A stretch of 64,000 bases of DNA from Kondoa malvinella. Lineage: Eukaryota > Basidiomycota > Agaricostilbomycetes > Agaricostilbales > Kondoaceae. The DNA is taken from NCBI GenBank assembly GCA_039545315.1, contig BCIM01000005.1, positions 126,609-190,608 of the forward strand, written 5' to 3'. The first letter of the stretch is position 1. Each line of letters opens with the position of its first letter. Positions 47,299 through 59,641 of the stretch are shown in pieces. The translations under genes were made by a program, and so were the position numbers. Under the pieces are notes generated by a model that had not been told where the DNA came from, searched no databases, and saw only the letters and a list, made by a program, of their open reading frames with translations.

Positions 47299-47964
47299 AA
47301 AGGAGTCAAAAGAAATAGCCTGATGGGCCTGTACATATGTCTTGACGTTCTATACAGTTCTGATATGTTCAATGTACATTGCTATTCTCCCGACAGTATC
47401 AAATATCACAGCAGCATGAAATCCGCACGAATGTGAGCACATCGCTCTATCGCCGCGGTCGATAGACTGGAGACTCTTGGCCCGGCAGCAGCATATAGGG
47501 AGGGAAGCATAGAGTAGCAAGAAAAGGAAAGTGCATGATGGCTTGCTCGCTGCGAATTTCGCGACAACCCGAAGAATACCATTTGCGGAAAGGCGGAAGG
47601 CGGATGATAGATGAACTAGTGCAGAACTATAACGTATACCAAGTCTATACTCATTGCGATTTACTTTGCCATTTTTCTCTGTTGGCACGCTTTTACGCTT
47701 GGATCCCTTGTCTGAGTTTTTCTGTCTTTGCTCGCTCCGCCTTTCTTTCTAACCCCTCTTCGTGTTGCTGCTTGGCTCACACTGTGAGTCGTCAACAGTG
47801 GTGGCTCGAGTGGAAGAGCTAATCTGTCGCGTTCGCGTGTTTTGTACTTCTCCCTTAAACGCCTAGAGGTCCGTTCATTACGCGCCTGACCTGTTCACGC
47901 CGGGACAGCGTGCTGATTAGCCTTTTTCCTTTTAATTCCAGCCCTCTTTGATAAAACGCTGGTC
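47299..47964. other. Intergenic with strong pyrimidine-rich promoter sequence
   Basis: No gene seen. The last 250 bases before the next ATG are pyrimidine-rich (for example cgcctttctttctaacccctcttc), consistent with a strong fungal promoter. Confidence 0.35.
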
Positions 47965-49909
47965 ATGTCGTCTTCAAGCGAAATTACTCCCATCACAGGT
48001 GACTGAACGCGTTTCTCGGTGTCTTGCGCAGCTCTGACGCTCTGTCTACCCTTGTTACAGTCAAGAAGATTGCTTGCATTGGTGCTGTGAGCATTGACTT
48101 GGCTCTAATCTGCTTGAAGGGCAATGCTGAACCTTATCGTTCGTTTAGGGCTATGTCGGAGGGTGAGGCTTCTCTTGAGCGGTGCAGACTTTGATCAGAG
48201 AGCTGACTTCCATTTGATTGACAGTCCAACTTGCTCGCTAATCGCGTACAACTGCCCTCACATTACCGTCACCATCGTGAGCACTCTTTCGCAAGCTTGA
48301 CCGCAGTCAGACTTATCCAAAGGTGGCCAGTGTGATATCAACGCGGCCCGCATCGCTCAATGGAACTCTGATACCCTACCTATCTTCGAACCCGGTCTAG
48401 ACGAGATTGTCAAAAAGTGCAGAGGCAAGAACCTGTTTTTCAGCGCGGATGTAGACAAGGCCATCGTCGAAGCCGACCTTATTTTCGTATCTGTCAACAC
48501 TCCAGTATGTGATACAGTTTGTACGACGGAATACCACTGATTCCGCTTTGACAGACGAAAGTTTCCGGTGTTGGTGCTGGATCAGCAGCAGATTTGAGGT
48601 GTGTCTTGATCATTCAGGTTCCCATGGTCTGTTCTGACGATTCCATCATACAGTTATGTCGAACTCTCCACCCGTCGCATTGCAACAGTAGCGACCTCTT
48701 CCAAAATTGTCGTCGAGAAATCGACCGTTCCATGCCGAACAGCAGAGTCTATGCGCACCATCCTAGAAGCCAACTCTCGACCCGGTCTCAGATTCGATAT
48801 CCTTTCCAACCCTGAATTCTTGGCTGAAGGCACTGCCGTTTCGGATCTGTTGAACCCGGATAGAGTCCTTATTGGTTCGCTGTCTAGCCCAGAAGGAAAA
48901 GCTGCGGCTGTCGCTTTGACTGAAGTGTACACCAACTGGGTGCCAAAAGAACGGGTCATCACGACTGGTTTGTGGTCTTCAGAGTTGTCAAAATTGGTGA
49001 GGCGGATTTCCCGACCTTGAGCGTCTGCTCATACATAGGGACCGCGCACTCACAGGCCGCCAACGCCCTTCTCGCACAACGTATTTCTTCCATCAACTCG
49101 CTTTCTGCAATCTGCGAAGCGACCGGTGCTGATGTAGACGAAGTCGCATACGCTTGTGGTCGGGATACCCGTCTCGGTTCTCGTTTCCTCAAAGCCTCCG
49201 TCGGGTTCGGTGGATCCTGTTTCCAAAAAGATATTCTCAACCTCGTCTACCTTTCCGAATCGCTCAACTTGCCTGAAGTAGCTGCTTATTGGCGTGCGGT
49301 GACCGACATGAACGATTACCAGAAACGTCGTTTCGGTCAGAAAGTCGTCAAGAACCTCTTTAACACTATAAGAGGCAAGAGGATTGCGTTGTTGGGTTTC
49401 GCATTCAAAAAGGATACTGGTGATACTAGAGCAAGTGCGGCTATTGATCTCGCAAAGGGGTTCAGAAGCGAAGGTGCCAATATTGCTATCTACGACCCTA
49501 AAGTACCGGAACACCAAATTTGGACCGACTTGACGGATCTCAAGGTGCACGGCGATGCTGCTGTCGGTAGGTGCGGATGCGCATTCGTGACACTGGGCTC
49601 ATGTTGCGCAATGCTTACAGCAAAGCAGCAGATCACCATATGCGCAGACGCGATGGAGGCTTGCAGAGGTGCTGAAGGTGTCGTTATCGCTACAGAATGG
49701 TCAGTCGTCTATGCTGTTTGCGGTAACATTTTGTTCATCCCGATTTGACATGTGACAGGGACGAGTTCAAGACGCTCGACTGGCAAAAGATCTACGACAG
49801 CATGCACAAGCCAGCTTTCGTCTTTGATGGTCGTCTCATTCTCGACCGTGCTGCACTCACCAAGATTGGCTTCAAGGTCGAGACTATCGGTCGTGGCAAG
49901 GAGATGTGA
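47965..49909 (+). CDS. UGD1: UDP-glucose 6-dehydrogenase
   Basis: After four short 5' exons ([11 protein letters not shown], then [20 protein letters not shown] with the NAD-binding GxGxxG), the reading continues with [88 protein letters not shown] with the catalytic Cys, [21 protein letters not shown], and [14 protein letters not shown]. The enzyme oxidises UDP-glucose to UDP-glucuronate, precursor of glucuronic acid and xylose in walls, capsules and glycolipids. One intron splits [11 protein letters not shown], using gtgaggcgga...cacag. The stop lies about 120 bases from the convergent SPO11 end. Confidence 0.93.
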
Positions 49910-50027
49910 TTGCTTAGGTAATAGGGAGTAGGAGTGGTCTGTACCGTCGAGCAGGGCTCAACATAGTATCGGGAAGCATAGGGCAGAAGTCATCGTCATT
50001 GCAACTAGATTTTGTTTGTGCTAGACT

Positions 50028-52367
50028 TTATTGCGATTCTACAGAGAGGCGCTTGGTGATGCATGCCTCGACGTAGCGAATTAGGCCATCTTCCTCGCCA
50101 GCTTCGGTAGACAGTATCTCAATCTCGGCCTTGCGATGAAGGTGCAGCATGATCTGTAGCTCTTGTCTGGCCATTATGTCAACCTCAAGCCGGCCTGTAC
50201 TGATGAGAAGTACTTACTTCCATTCTTCAGGCAGATGCTCTTTCTGAAGCATAGCAAAAGCCTTCTTGCGATCGATAGCAGTCATTGCTAGCATGCGGTC
50301 AGCTACTATATCATGCCTGTGGAGAGTTATCGATCATCGCCAATAGAGGAAGGTGCGACCTACTCTTGCAGGTCTGCCACTTTCAAGCCTAGCCATTCGA
50401 CGCGTTCCGCAGCTAGGTTCTCATTGTCAAACGCCATGCCATTGCTGCCAAAGCGGTATGTCGACAGGATATCGATGCCATGCGGATCACCATCGACCAA
50501 GCATAAGATAGGTGCGCTATCCGCAGAGCATTAGCGGAGACGTGACCAAGATAGGCAAAACTTACTTTTCTGGGAGCGTATCACTGAAATGCTTGACCAG
50601 CTCGCGAGTTGCTACATCTGGATAGCCTTTGCCAGTCATGACGATTCCACCTTTTTGCATGAAAGGTGCATCGCGAACTGTTTGAAAGACCGCCTGTTGA
50701 ATCAAATGAGTCACTTAGCGATGTGACAGTGAAAGGCACTTACCTCCTTCTCTACAACGAGGACGAAGCGAGCTTCATCGAGTTCAATGTCTTCAATGAG
50801 CTCTTTCGGACTGATGAGCTGAGTGCTTTGTCTTGCATCTGCGATCTTGCCATGCTTCAAATGCATGACGCAAGCACCAGATATCAAGCCCTTTGAAGCA
50901 GCGACCTATTTGTCCATCAGCCTTCGTGCGTCTATGTATGGAAAGACCGGATCTGACAATGTTCAGATCGAATCGCCTACATCCCAGAGTTGCAGCGAGG
51001 TCGTCGACAAGCTATTGAAAGTGAACAGATATCATGACAGCAGACAACGGACTTACCTGATCTACGACTGACTGTTTACCAAAGAGAGCAACGTCTTTGT
51101 AGTACAAATCTCTTTTGGTAGAAATGGTATCGGCGGCCAAGCCATCGATGACCAATTCAATCAGTCTGACAAGAATAGCTGAAACCACTTCAGCTCCGAA
51201 ACAGCAAGCGACTTAGTAACGCATACCTAGCTCTTTCGCGGCATGTCCAGTGCCCTTGCCGGTTCGTCGAGAAAAGACAACCTTTTTCAACTTGTTCTCT
51301 TTCGTCCGGCCCAAAAGCTCAACACTGATAGGCGACACAAGGGGAAAAGACACGATTTTGGGTTTCGGTGCTTTCCGTTTCCGTTTTCGGTTGGTCTGCT
51401 GCGATTGCGTTAGAGTCTGCGTTGGTTCTTCATGCTCTGATTCTGATGCTTCGGATTGAAGGGAGACAGTGAGCTGGAGCACGAGGGAAAGAACAATCGA
51501 TGAAAGAGATTGAATGACGGCCGTTCTGCTTTTGTTCAAACAATGGCCTGCGAGTCTAATGCGTGCATACCTGCTCTCTTGCGGAGTTTGCTCATCGTTG
51601 AACTTGACGGCGAAAGCTTTGCGTTTGCCCTGTTTCAGCACAGCGTTCTTGCCTGCTTTCCGTTTGGGTTTCGGTTGTTGCGAGTCTGCCTGCTCAATAA
51701 TCGCGATAGGCTGGGTTTCGTCGATTGGTTCGTTCGACTCGATGAGCTGATTCTGCTGTGATGGTATTGTAGGCCGAAGAACAGGGATGGCAGGAGGCGA
51801 GGGCATCCTAGCTAGCTCGCGTCGATGGCGAGGAGCCTCCTTTGGCGTTTGAGCAGGAGCCTCCTTTGGCGTTTGAGCTGGACTCGATGGTACAGCGGCT
51901 GCAGCAGCTTTCTTTCGCACGACTTTCTTCGGCTTCGAGGGCTTGGGAGTCGACAATATTGACAAAGCGGGTGCTATTGTCTGGGACTGATTCTGCGCAG
52001 GGACGGGACACATGAACAGCAGCTCATCATCGCTATCCACGGTATAGCTAGCATTTCGAGGCACAGGTGTTTGAATCAGGAGCAAATCATCATCCGAGGC
52101 AGCTTCGAGGGACAAGTCCAATGCATCCACATCCACATCAGACGCGTCAGAGAGTTTCATTTCAGCCAGTGACAGCTCAGAGTCTTGGTTTCTGTCGCTC
52201 AGCAAGGGAGAAGAAGCAAAATCACAGAGCAAGGAGTCGCTGCTGTCGGACTCGTCGAAATCATCAAAGGGCAGCTCTTCTGCTTTGTGGGTATCTCCAA
52301 CTGGGTATACAGCTGACTGGATATTGATTTGGCTTGTTAGCTCGTCGTCAGAGCTGCATATCGACAT
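50028..52367 (-). CDS. SPO11: SPO11 meiotic recombination endonuclease with long acidic N-terminus
   Basis: Minus-strand exons give a Topo VI A-like protein: STKRDLYYKDVALFGKQ with the catalytic tyrosine pair (about 51.1 kb), LGCRRFDLNIV, Toprim motifs ARFVLVVEKEAVFQ, GIVMTGKGYPDVATRELV and ILCLVDGDPHGIDI, then ERVEWLGLKV and LHRKAEIEILS. SPO11 makes the double-strand breaks that start meiotic recombination. In front of the domain are about 380 residues of acidic/Ser repeats, basic patches (PKKVVRKK, PKPKRKAGKN) and an eight-residue tandem repeat PAQTPKEA. Typical SPO11 proteins are near 400 residues, so this roughly doubles the length. It lies 77 bases after the stop of the PITH gene on the same strand. 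Confidence 0.85.
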
Positions 52368-52444
52368 CGCGGTTCTTGACAAGAGTTGATGTTTGGAAAA
52401 ATGCAGAATAAAGTACAATGATAATGTTACAATGAAAAAGAAGA

Positions 52445-53330
52445 TCAGCGCGCGAGAGGCTGACTTGCACCTGAGGCCCTCTCGCGAAGTTGGTCGACCA
52501 TGCTTGGTGCAGCATTCTCGGCACCGACAGAGATCGTTTCGCCTTGCTCCTATGAACCCATCAGCTGAGATACCATGGTAAGGAGCAAGAACTGACCTTC
52601 TTGTAAACTCTACTTACGCCTTTGAAGCCAAGGTAATACAGCCGAACAGTTGACGCGTACCGACGTAATGGCTGCGAGCAAGGTCAGGCCTTACTCAAGG
52701 CAAGCAGGAAGAGACCCACGAAGAAAAGAGTGATGTTTGACACGCTCGCACTGAACGACATCAGCCAGCATCGCTTTACCAAGGGTAAGACTCACAATCT
52801 GGCAACTCTCAATGGATAATCCTGGCAATCATGCGCGTCCATGACATCAAACTCTTGATCCGACTTGAGATCATTCACATCATCGAACGAGACATCCGTA
52901 TTTGCCCATATTCGACTGCTCAAATATCAGCTGAGGCCCTTGCTTTCCGAAAGCTCACTGACCAATAACCCGGTCTTTCCTCACCATGACTTGACAGTAA
53001 GATCTCCTTCACCCTGACCAATTCCGTAAATCGTATATTGACCAGCAGCCCATCCTCCTCATCCAAGTTGCTAATTGAGTAATCCATCGAGTCTCGTTCA
53101 TTATGCGGCCGTATGACGGTCTGCAGCGAATCAGGCTCTGATAGGTTCAAGCCGCTGGATTGTCTGAGATCTACTACGCTGAAAAGGTTTGACGACTCGT
53201 TGCTGCCTGCTGAACGAGAAATGGTGGATTGCGAAGTTTGGGCATTCAAGTCGGTTTCAAAGAGATCCGCTTCCTGTGTCGAATATCAGTGGGTCCATCA
53301 TATTGGACTAGAGACACTCACGCAAGACAT
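52445..53330 (-). CDS. PITH-domain protein (PITHD1-like)
   Basis: Starts at 53330 with MSC, then an intron to 53276, a main exon (TDLNAQTSQ, LQTVIRPHNERDSMDYSISNLDEEDGLLVNIRFTE), and four more short exons (RIWANTDVSFDDVNDLKSDQEF, YPLRVARF, SNITLFF, LYYLGFKG, EQGETISVGAE) ending at 52445. This is the PITH fold, also the C-terminal domain of thioredoxin-like TXNL1, known to dock on the proteasome. No thioredoxin domain precedes it, so it matches stand-alone PITHD1. The frame and motif order are clear; individual small exons may shift by a few bases. Confidence 0.75.
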
Positions 53331-53837
53331 TTTGTCAGCGGTGTGGCTGCCTCGAGCAAGGTGATGACGGGGTTTCCTTTCCTCGTCTGTCACCGCCATC
53401 AGCAAATGCGACGATACCCCTACACGGACAATACCTCGTTGATAGCTGTACAAATGGTTAGATCAAAGTATGAATCGTTAGAGTTAGAGATGCTAGAGTA
53501 TTCGACGCCAAAGGCAAACGGCCGTAAACGAGCGATTCCGGTGTAGCAAAGGCTAGAGAAGCAAAGAGAATCAAGCGAGAAGATACAGAAGAGGTCGATA
53601 TCGCCGTTGAGCTGGATTGCAGACTGTCGTTGGCCGGTTCCAAGGGCCTAACAACATCCCAGGATAGGCAACTTGTCTATCACTCTCTTCTTCTCTCTGT
53701 TGTTGTCTCAACTCTCTCTCTCTTGATGCCTGCTGGCACGCAGGACGCCGTCTGTCTAGCCTTCCTGTGAAAGACTGGGTCTCCAAAGCTGTTAGGAATG
53801 TCACAGGTCGACTTTGAACCATCAAGTCAGATCTCAG
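53331..53837. other. Divergent promoter region
   Basis: Between the PITH gene (minus) and the unidentified gene at 53838 (plus). A CT-rich tract (tctcttcttctctctgttgttgtctcaactctctctctc at 53690-53725) is notable. No gene called. Confidence 0.4.
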
Positions 53838-54620
53838 CATGCACAGTACATTCTTGGATGTGATTCAGTTTAATGAAGAGGCGAAATCTATCCACCGGTC
53901 GGTAGACGGTCAGCGCGAACTGCCTGCCTTCTATACAGCGGTAACTCATTCGTGGCACTAGCTACACTGGTGGAAGTAGCGCTGGAATGGGCTGGGAAAG
54001 ACCACAAAGCGGTCGCAAGATGTTATGGGTCTTGTCACTGTATAGTGAATCGTATGAAGAGGGATGCAGTAAGGAATTTCTTGATCAGTCATTCCAGCTC
54101 TGATTCGAATCTCATCAGATCAGTTTATATCGAGGCAGGTTCATGCAACAAGAGCTCAGCTTTCGGAAGAGCTCATGTAGACGCTTCCTAGATGTACTAG
54201 TCGCCTTGTTATCGACCAGCAAAACGTTTTACCAAAATGGAGGCATCTTCGACCCTGTAAGTAGTGATCAAAAGTGTCATTGGTCTAGCTGATTACTTCT
54301 ATCCAGTCTACCGCATACACTGACAGTTCAGGCTATCTACATATTCAAGCCGAATCAGTTTCTCCTGCCATGTGCTTTCTGGTAGAAGACCTCTACCAAT
54401 TATACAAGACAAACATAGCTTGCTCGGACGTACAAGATTGGCTCACAAACAGCGCAGAGTCAAAGAAGATTCGGGCTTATCCATCGGTGCGTGCGTCCTT
54501 CTATCACTTACATGCCTGATTCCACACCTGTTTTAAGGCTTTGCTCTCCGTCCATTGGATTACCCTGTCAATGCGCATCTGCCAGAGTCTGAGGTAGCTT
54601 TGGTGAGAGTGATAATCTAA
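53838..54620 (+). CDS. Unidentified gene, helical protein
   Basis: The first ATG (53838) opens FLDVIQFNEEAKSIHRSV. A second block near 53965-54070 reads LEWAGKDHKAVARCYGSC...MKRDA and splices by a clean 50-nt intron to LYRGRFMQQELSFRKSSCRRFLDVLVALL, then across gtaagtag...ccag to YTDSSGYLHIQAESVSPAMCFLVEDLYQLY and DVQDWLTNSAESKKIRAY. The last exon gives SVHWITLSMRICQSL or an alternative frame. The join between the first two blocks is unsolved. I do not recognise the family. The texture (helical, few low-complexity parts) suggests a subunit of a nuclear or trafficking complex. Confidence 0.5.
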
Positions 54621-54847
54621 CGTCTTCCAACCAGTCCCATCTCCAGTCGGTGTATATGAGTGGCATCGTTTGTGCGTTGTATGTAGAGAATGATGTGTCT
54701 ATGAGATGCAAACGGAACGACTAGCTAGCTGGATGAGCCCGAAGGCCCTAAGCCAATTTGAAGACAACAGGTTTCTCTCTACAACAAGCGAGATCCAAAC
54801 AGGTCAAGCGGCCACAGCACCACCAGCAGAATAGAGACAAGCACAAG

Positions 54848-55733
54848 ATGAACAATCGCAATCTGGCAGCAGGGGCATTGAAGCGCCTGATGGTCGAAGT
54901 AAGCCAAACAATGGTCCGCGACGAATTCGCTGACGGTGCATGCATAGTACAAACAGCTCAGCGCAGCCAGTGGGAGGGACGATGAGATGTTCACAGCAGG
55001 TACCGGTCCTTCACAGCCTGTCATAGACACTTCTGACACGTCAAGAAGGCCCGATAACGGAGGACAACTTCTTTGAATGGGAAGCGCTGATCAAGGGTCC
55101 TGACGATACACCATTCGAAGGCGGTCTCTTTACTGCCACGCTCAGCTTTCCGCGAGACTATCCTTTGCAACCGCCAAAGATGAAGTTCAATCCGCCCATC
55201 TTTCACCCAAACAGTGCGTGCAACGACTTGCATTCCGATATACTGCTCACTTGATGCTTGCGTTTGCTAGTATATGCGAATGGAGAAGTGTGTATATCGA
55301 TATTGCATTCGCCAGGAGATGATCCACTGCATTATGAAACGGCGAATGAGCGATGGTCGCCTGTTCAGTCAATAGAAAAGTGCGTCCTATCCTCTTGCTG
55401 GAAAGCAAGACTGAACATTTGTCAGGATTCTGTTGAGTGTGGTCAGCATGCTAGCGGGTGAGTTGTAGTCACATATTCCCTTCTTTAGGTTGACGGTGAT
55501 GTACGACTTACAGAGCCAAACGTCGAAAGCGGAGCCAATATGTCAGTGCAGCATCTGATAGCTCTAACTCAAACAGCTGATGAGCTACGCCATTCCCAGA
55601 GACGCTTGTGTAAGTGTGCTAAATGAGCGCAACATCTGATCACTAACAGCTAGAGCAGAAAGTCTACCGAACAAACAAGCAAGAATACGAAGCAAGAATC
55701 CGAGCTCAAGTGCGGCAACAACTAGGTCTCTAG
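54848..55733 (+). CDS. UBC7: Ubiquitin-conjugating enzyme E2 (UBC7/UBE2G type)
   Basis: Exons beginning [17 protein letters not shown], then [81 protein letters not shown] with the active-site Cys and the acidic GDDP insertion typical of Ubc7/Ube2g, [32 protein letters not shown] and a C-terminal helix ending RQQLGL. Ubc7 works with ER membrane ligases (Hrd1, Doa10) in ER-associated degradation. Six short introns all keep frame. The stop lies 27 bases from the convergent MMS19 stop. Confidence 0.9.
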
Positions 55734-55760
55734 CATTTCTATTCCATAACACATTGTACA

Positions 55761-58700
55761 CTATCCACTCAGTAAATACCACTTGGACCTACAATCCACC
55801 GCTTCTTTCCTGATCGCTTTACGCTTATCATCCAACACCGCCCCTAGACCTTTTATAACATTGTGTTTCTGGTGCTGCAAGGTGAGATAAGGTAATTTCT
55901 CGGGGAAGACGGCTAGGCATTTCAGCGCTGAGATGCGGGTTGGGTTGTTTGCTGTTGTGTCGGAAGCATTCGTCAGTAGAGAGGTTATGATGGTGGACGA
56001 GTGGTCGGAGACGGCATCTGGTGATTCGCGGATGAGGAGCGCGATAGTGTCAATCACGTTGCCTCGGAGATCCGTGTCTGGTAGATCGAGCGCTCGAAGA
56101 AGCAGAGGCATGAGCTAGAGAGCAAGTCAGAGATGTTGGAGTGAAATGAGACGTCTGCTTACTTTCGGTAGCTCGGAAATTGACAGCTGCTGCGGTATAT
56201 TCCGCAGTAAGACGGAAAGCCCGACGAGGTAGACTGCCTTATCTGAAGTCGTCTGATAGCCTTGCACCAGCTTAGACAAGGTGGAGGAAAAGAGCCTTTG
56301 CTTGTACAATAGCTTGAGAGCGCATTAGCTCAATGTTCACAACGACTGCGGGAGATTTTACCTTGATGACGGAGAAATTTGCCTTGGATAGCACCTCGCT
56401 ATCGTCCTGGCCGACGATCTCTAAGCTTCGCGCTGCTATCCGACCAACTTGTGGCTGCTCGAATAGCGAAAGCAGCTTGTCCAGTAGAGCATAACCGCGA
56501 GAATCAGAGCGGACGATTAACCCTCTGGCGATCTATACAGGAGTCAGCCTAGTCGGAGCAGACATATGTAGACTGACCCAAGCTAGCGTCTCTATGGCGC
56601 TCTTTCGCTTGGGCAGATCCGCTGAAGCGTTCGCGGCGACTCGATCAAAACATTCATCCACTGTAGACAAGAATGAACCAAGTTCTGTACAAGCACATGT
56701 GGGCATCAGTGTTAAGGCAGGAGCTAATACCATCCTACGCACGGTCAAGACACTTGTTGACAAGCGAAGCAAGCACTTTATGCGCCGACACCCGGACTAG
56801 AGGTTCTCGCCATTCCAATGCTTGGAGTAGATAGGTGTTGCAAATGTTGTTCAAATTAGATAGCGACAGAAGAATGGTAGATCGCAGTTGCAGTAGGGCG
56901 TAGTTGTAGAGGATTAAGCTGTGCAGTTCCGCAGGCAGAGCCGATGGCTAGCGCTTTGTTCAGCGTAGTCAGCAGTATATAGAGTCAACATACAGATAAA
57001 ACATCTAGCGACGTAGGAGGCAACTTCTGACCAGGCGCTAGAGCAATTAGACCAGTAGGCTTGTGATCCCATACAGCTTCGTCCAGTAACCTTGACATCT
57101 TGGCTTGCCGACTACTTTTTATCAGCTTCGATCACTGACCATCTCACCGAGCAGCATACCTCTCATCCAGCGACAGAATCAGCAAACCGACAAGTTGACC
57201 AGCCTCATCTGCTATTCTTGCATCGTCCCGTACGAGACTCTTGCCCTCGGCATCACAAAGGAACAGCGCAAACAACCTCCCAATCAAGCCATCTGCATAT
57301 TTCGGCAAGTCACTATGACCCGCTCCGACTTTTGCTCTGAGTGTAGCGAGCAGAGCGAAAAGCAGATGATGTGTGTAGAGGACTTGATCGGCTGATCGTA
57401 ATGCAAGAGCTTCGATCCTCGTCATCAAGCGCAAGATGAAAGGTTCCGTCAGGTGAGGGTTGATGCATAATCTTGCCAATGAATTTAAAGCGACTTTATA
57501 CGATGTATCGGTAGGTGAAGCTGTTTCTGGTAATTGCGCAAAAAGGATCGGTAGAGTTGATCGTTCCACTTCTCTGGGCAGACAATCGATAAGCTGAACC
57601 AGACCGGAAAGAATGATGTGCGTCTCGGAAGCGTTTTCTGCTATTTCGGGCGTCTTGAGTAATTCGTTGAAGCAAGACACAACGAAGGCCTTTTCTACGT
57701 CGAGCAGGAAGTCTGGTAGGTGAGACATGTGGACGAGACATTGAAGTGAAGCTGCTCGTGATGCCTCAACTCGAGAGAAAGAAGCCAACAGGGACACAAG
57801 CTCGTCTTTATCTTCGTCGAACGCTGACAGATCTGGTGTCGGTAAAGTTCGAAACGAGCTAAGTAATGAAGCTAGATGTCCGATGATTGCTGAGCGCTGA
57901 GAGGCTTGTTCGGGATTCCGTAGTGTGTTCATGAACGACGGCAAGCTCTCTTGCATCACATAATGTCCTAGCCGACCTGTGACACCCTGGAGTATGAACA
58001 CACTCACGCGTGATCATAAAGCCAAGACGCACCACCGGATTCAATCGCCGCACCCAATATCTTGACCGCCAACCCAGCCTGACTCTTATCCGCCTCTTTC
58101 AACTCTTCCAAACAATGCTCCGACAACTTCGTCGCTACGCCTTTGACCGCACCACCATCTTCAGGGTACAAAGTCGACAGGAAAACTTTCAGAGCACCCA
58201 AAGCAAGCGACTCCATTTCTTTATCCGTAGCATGAAAGACCTGTCCATGCCAGCTTTATCATTTATGCATATATGTCGAAAAGAAGACGGACCTCGACGC
58301 ATAGAGCCTCCCAGAAGACTCGATCATACTCTAGCACACAAGCCCGACCGTAAACGGGGAAACATTCTTGTATCGCTAATAGAGATTGGGATTTCGCTGA
58401 TTTAGTAGAAGCTTGCAACTTGTCCAGGAGCAAAGGTAGTGCCAAATGTCCGAAAAGCGGTGTAGCCGACAAAGCGTGCCTGTATAATCTGATTACACCG
58501 AAATTCCAAAGAATGCTTGAAAGCGGACGCACCTCAAAGCAACCTGTAATTCCTGACTTGTGATTCCGTACGGATCATCTTTAGGAGGCGTAAAATTGAT
58601 AGGAAAATAACAAAAAGTGACATCGAATAAATCTTCAACGCATTCGCTAATGTCGAATTCGAGTAGCAGAACACGAGCGATAGAGAAGGCTAGTTTCAAG

Positions 58701-59444
58701 TTGCGTGGATCTTTTTCACCTTCTGCTAAAGAGGCGTACCCTTTCAGGAAAGGGGTGCCTTGTTTGATCAGGCCTGTCCAATCAAAGCTTTCATAAGTCT
58801 AGCAATAAGACTTGGAACGCCAGACTGACCAGTACGATGTTTGGCTAGCAAGACGTCGATCAAAGAGTATACGAGGAAACGGATAGTCTGATTATAGCTC
58901 GACATGTTGACATGATCGAATACCCTGTAAACGATATCAGCTCGAGATCAACTGGATAGAGAGAGAGACACAAACGCTTTGCTGACTTGCTGTGCATCTC
59001 CAGAGCCGAAACTGGGTAGTTGAGCTAGCGCAGTTAAACCTTCAAGCGCTTCGATGATGTTTGGTGCTGAGAGTGTAGATTCGGAGCAGAAGAAGTCTGT
59101 CAATGTTCGAGCTGTGCAATATCAGCACGGAAGACAGCCGAAGATGGGATGAGACGCACTCTCTTGTCGCTTCACTGCATCTTTCGGTAACTTCTTGATG
59201 ACGATAGCGAGCAGACCGACACCTGCTCGACAGCGATCAAACACCGATTTGGGCCTATGTAGCAGAGCAGACCTCTTGTTCTAGTCTCTTCATGTTCGCT
59301 CGTCAACGCATCTTTGAGCAACTTGACAAGTCCAAGCAGCGATATTTGAGACGGAACGAATTCAAGCAGATCATCTGGTAAAGTCGACGCTGTTGGATTT
59401 TCGACTACGAGGAATGAGTCTACTATATCTTGAGCTGTCACCAT
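55761..59444 (-). CDS. MMS19: MMS19, cytosolic iron-sulfur assembly / DNA repair HEAT-repeat protein
   Basis: A long multi-exon minus-strand gene. The N-terminus is MVTAQDIVDSF, then SLLGLVKLLKDALTSEHEETR. The middle shows MMS19 features such as DPYGITSQELQVALR and an FP-rich segment. The C-terminus has HEAT repeats ending ALKCLAVFPEKLPY and AVLDDKRKAIRKEAVDCRSKW, the typical end of MMS19. The protein targets Fe-S clusters to DNA polymerases, helicases and XPD. The start is placed at 59444 because the sequence further up (MCMLVWETAW) lacks family likeness. Exon borders are not fully resolved here, but conserved segments occur in order on one strand. Confidence 0.8.
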
Positions 59445-59641
59445 CTCGCTGCGGTATGCCAAAAGGGCTCGTGGTATCTTAACGACCTGGCAAATATTTT
59501 CGAAGGTTGGTCCAACACCGTCATCAGCTTGCCAGGCCGTTTCCCACACAAGCATACACATAGAGCAGCGAATATGGCAGAAGGCTATCGTGCGTTGTCC
59601 CCTTCTGTGCCAACTTGTCGACGATATCTGATTTTCGGCCA
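59445..59641. promoter_or_regulatory. Bidirectional promoter, MMS19 / SRRM1
   Basis: Only 197 bases separate the two divergent start codons, so both promoters must overlap here. No TATA-like box is evident. Confidence 0.5.
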
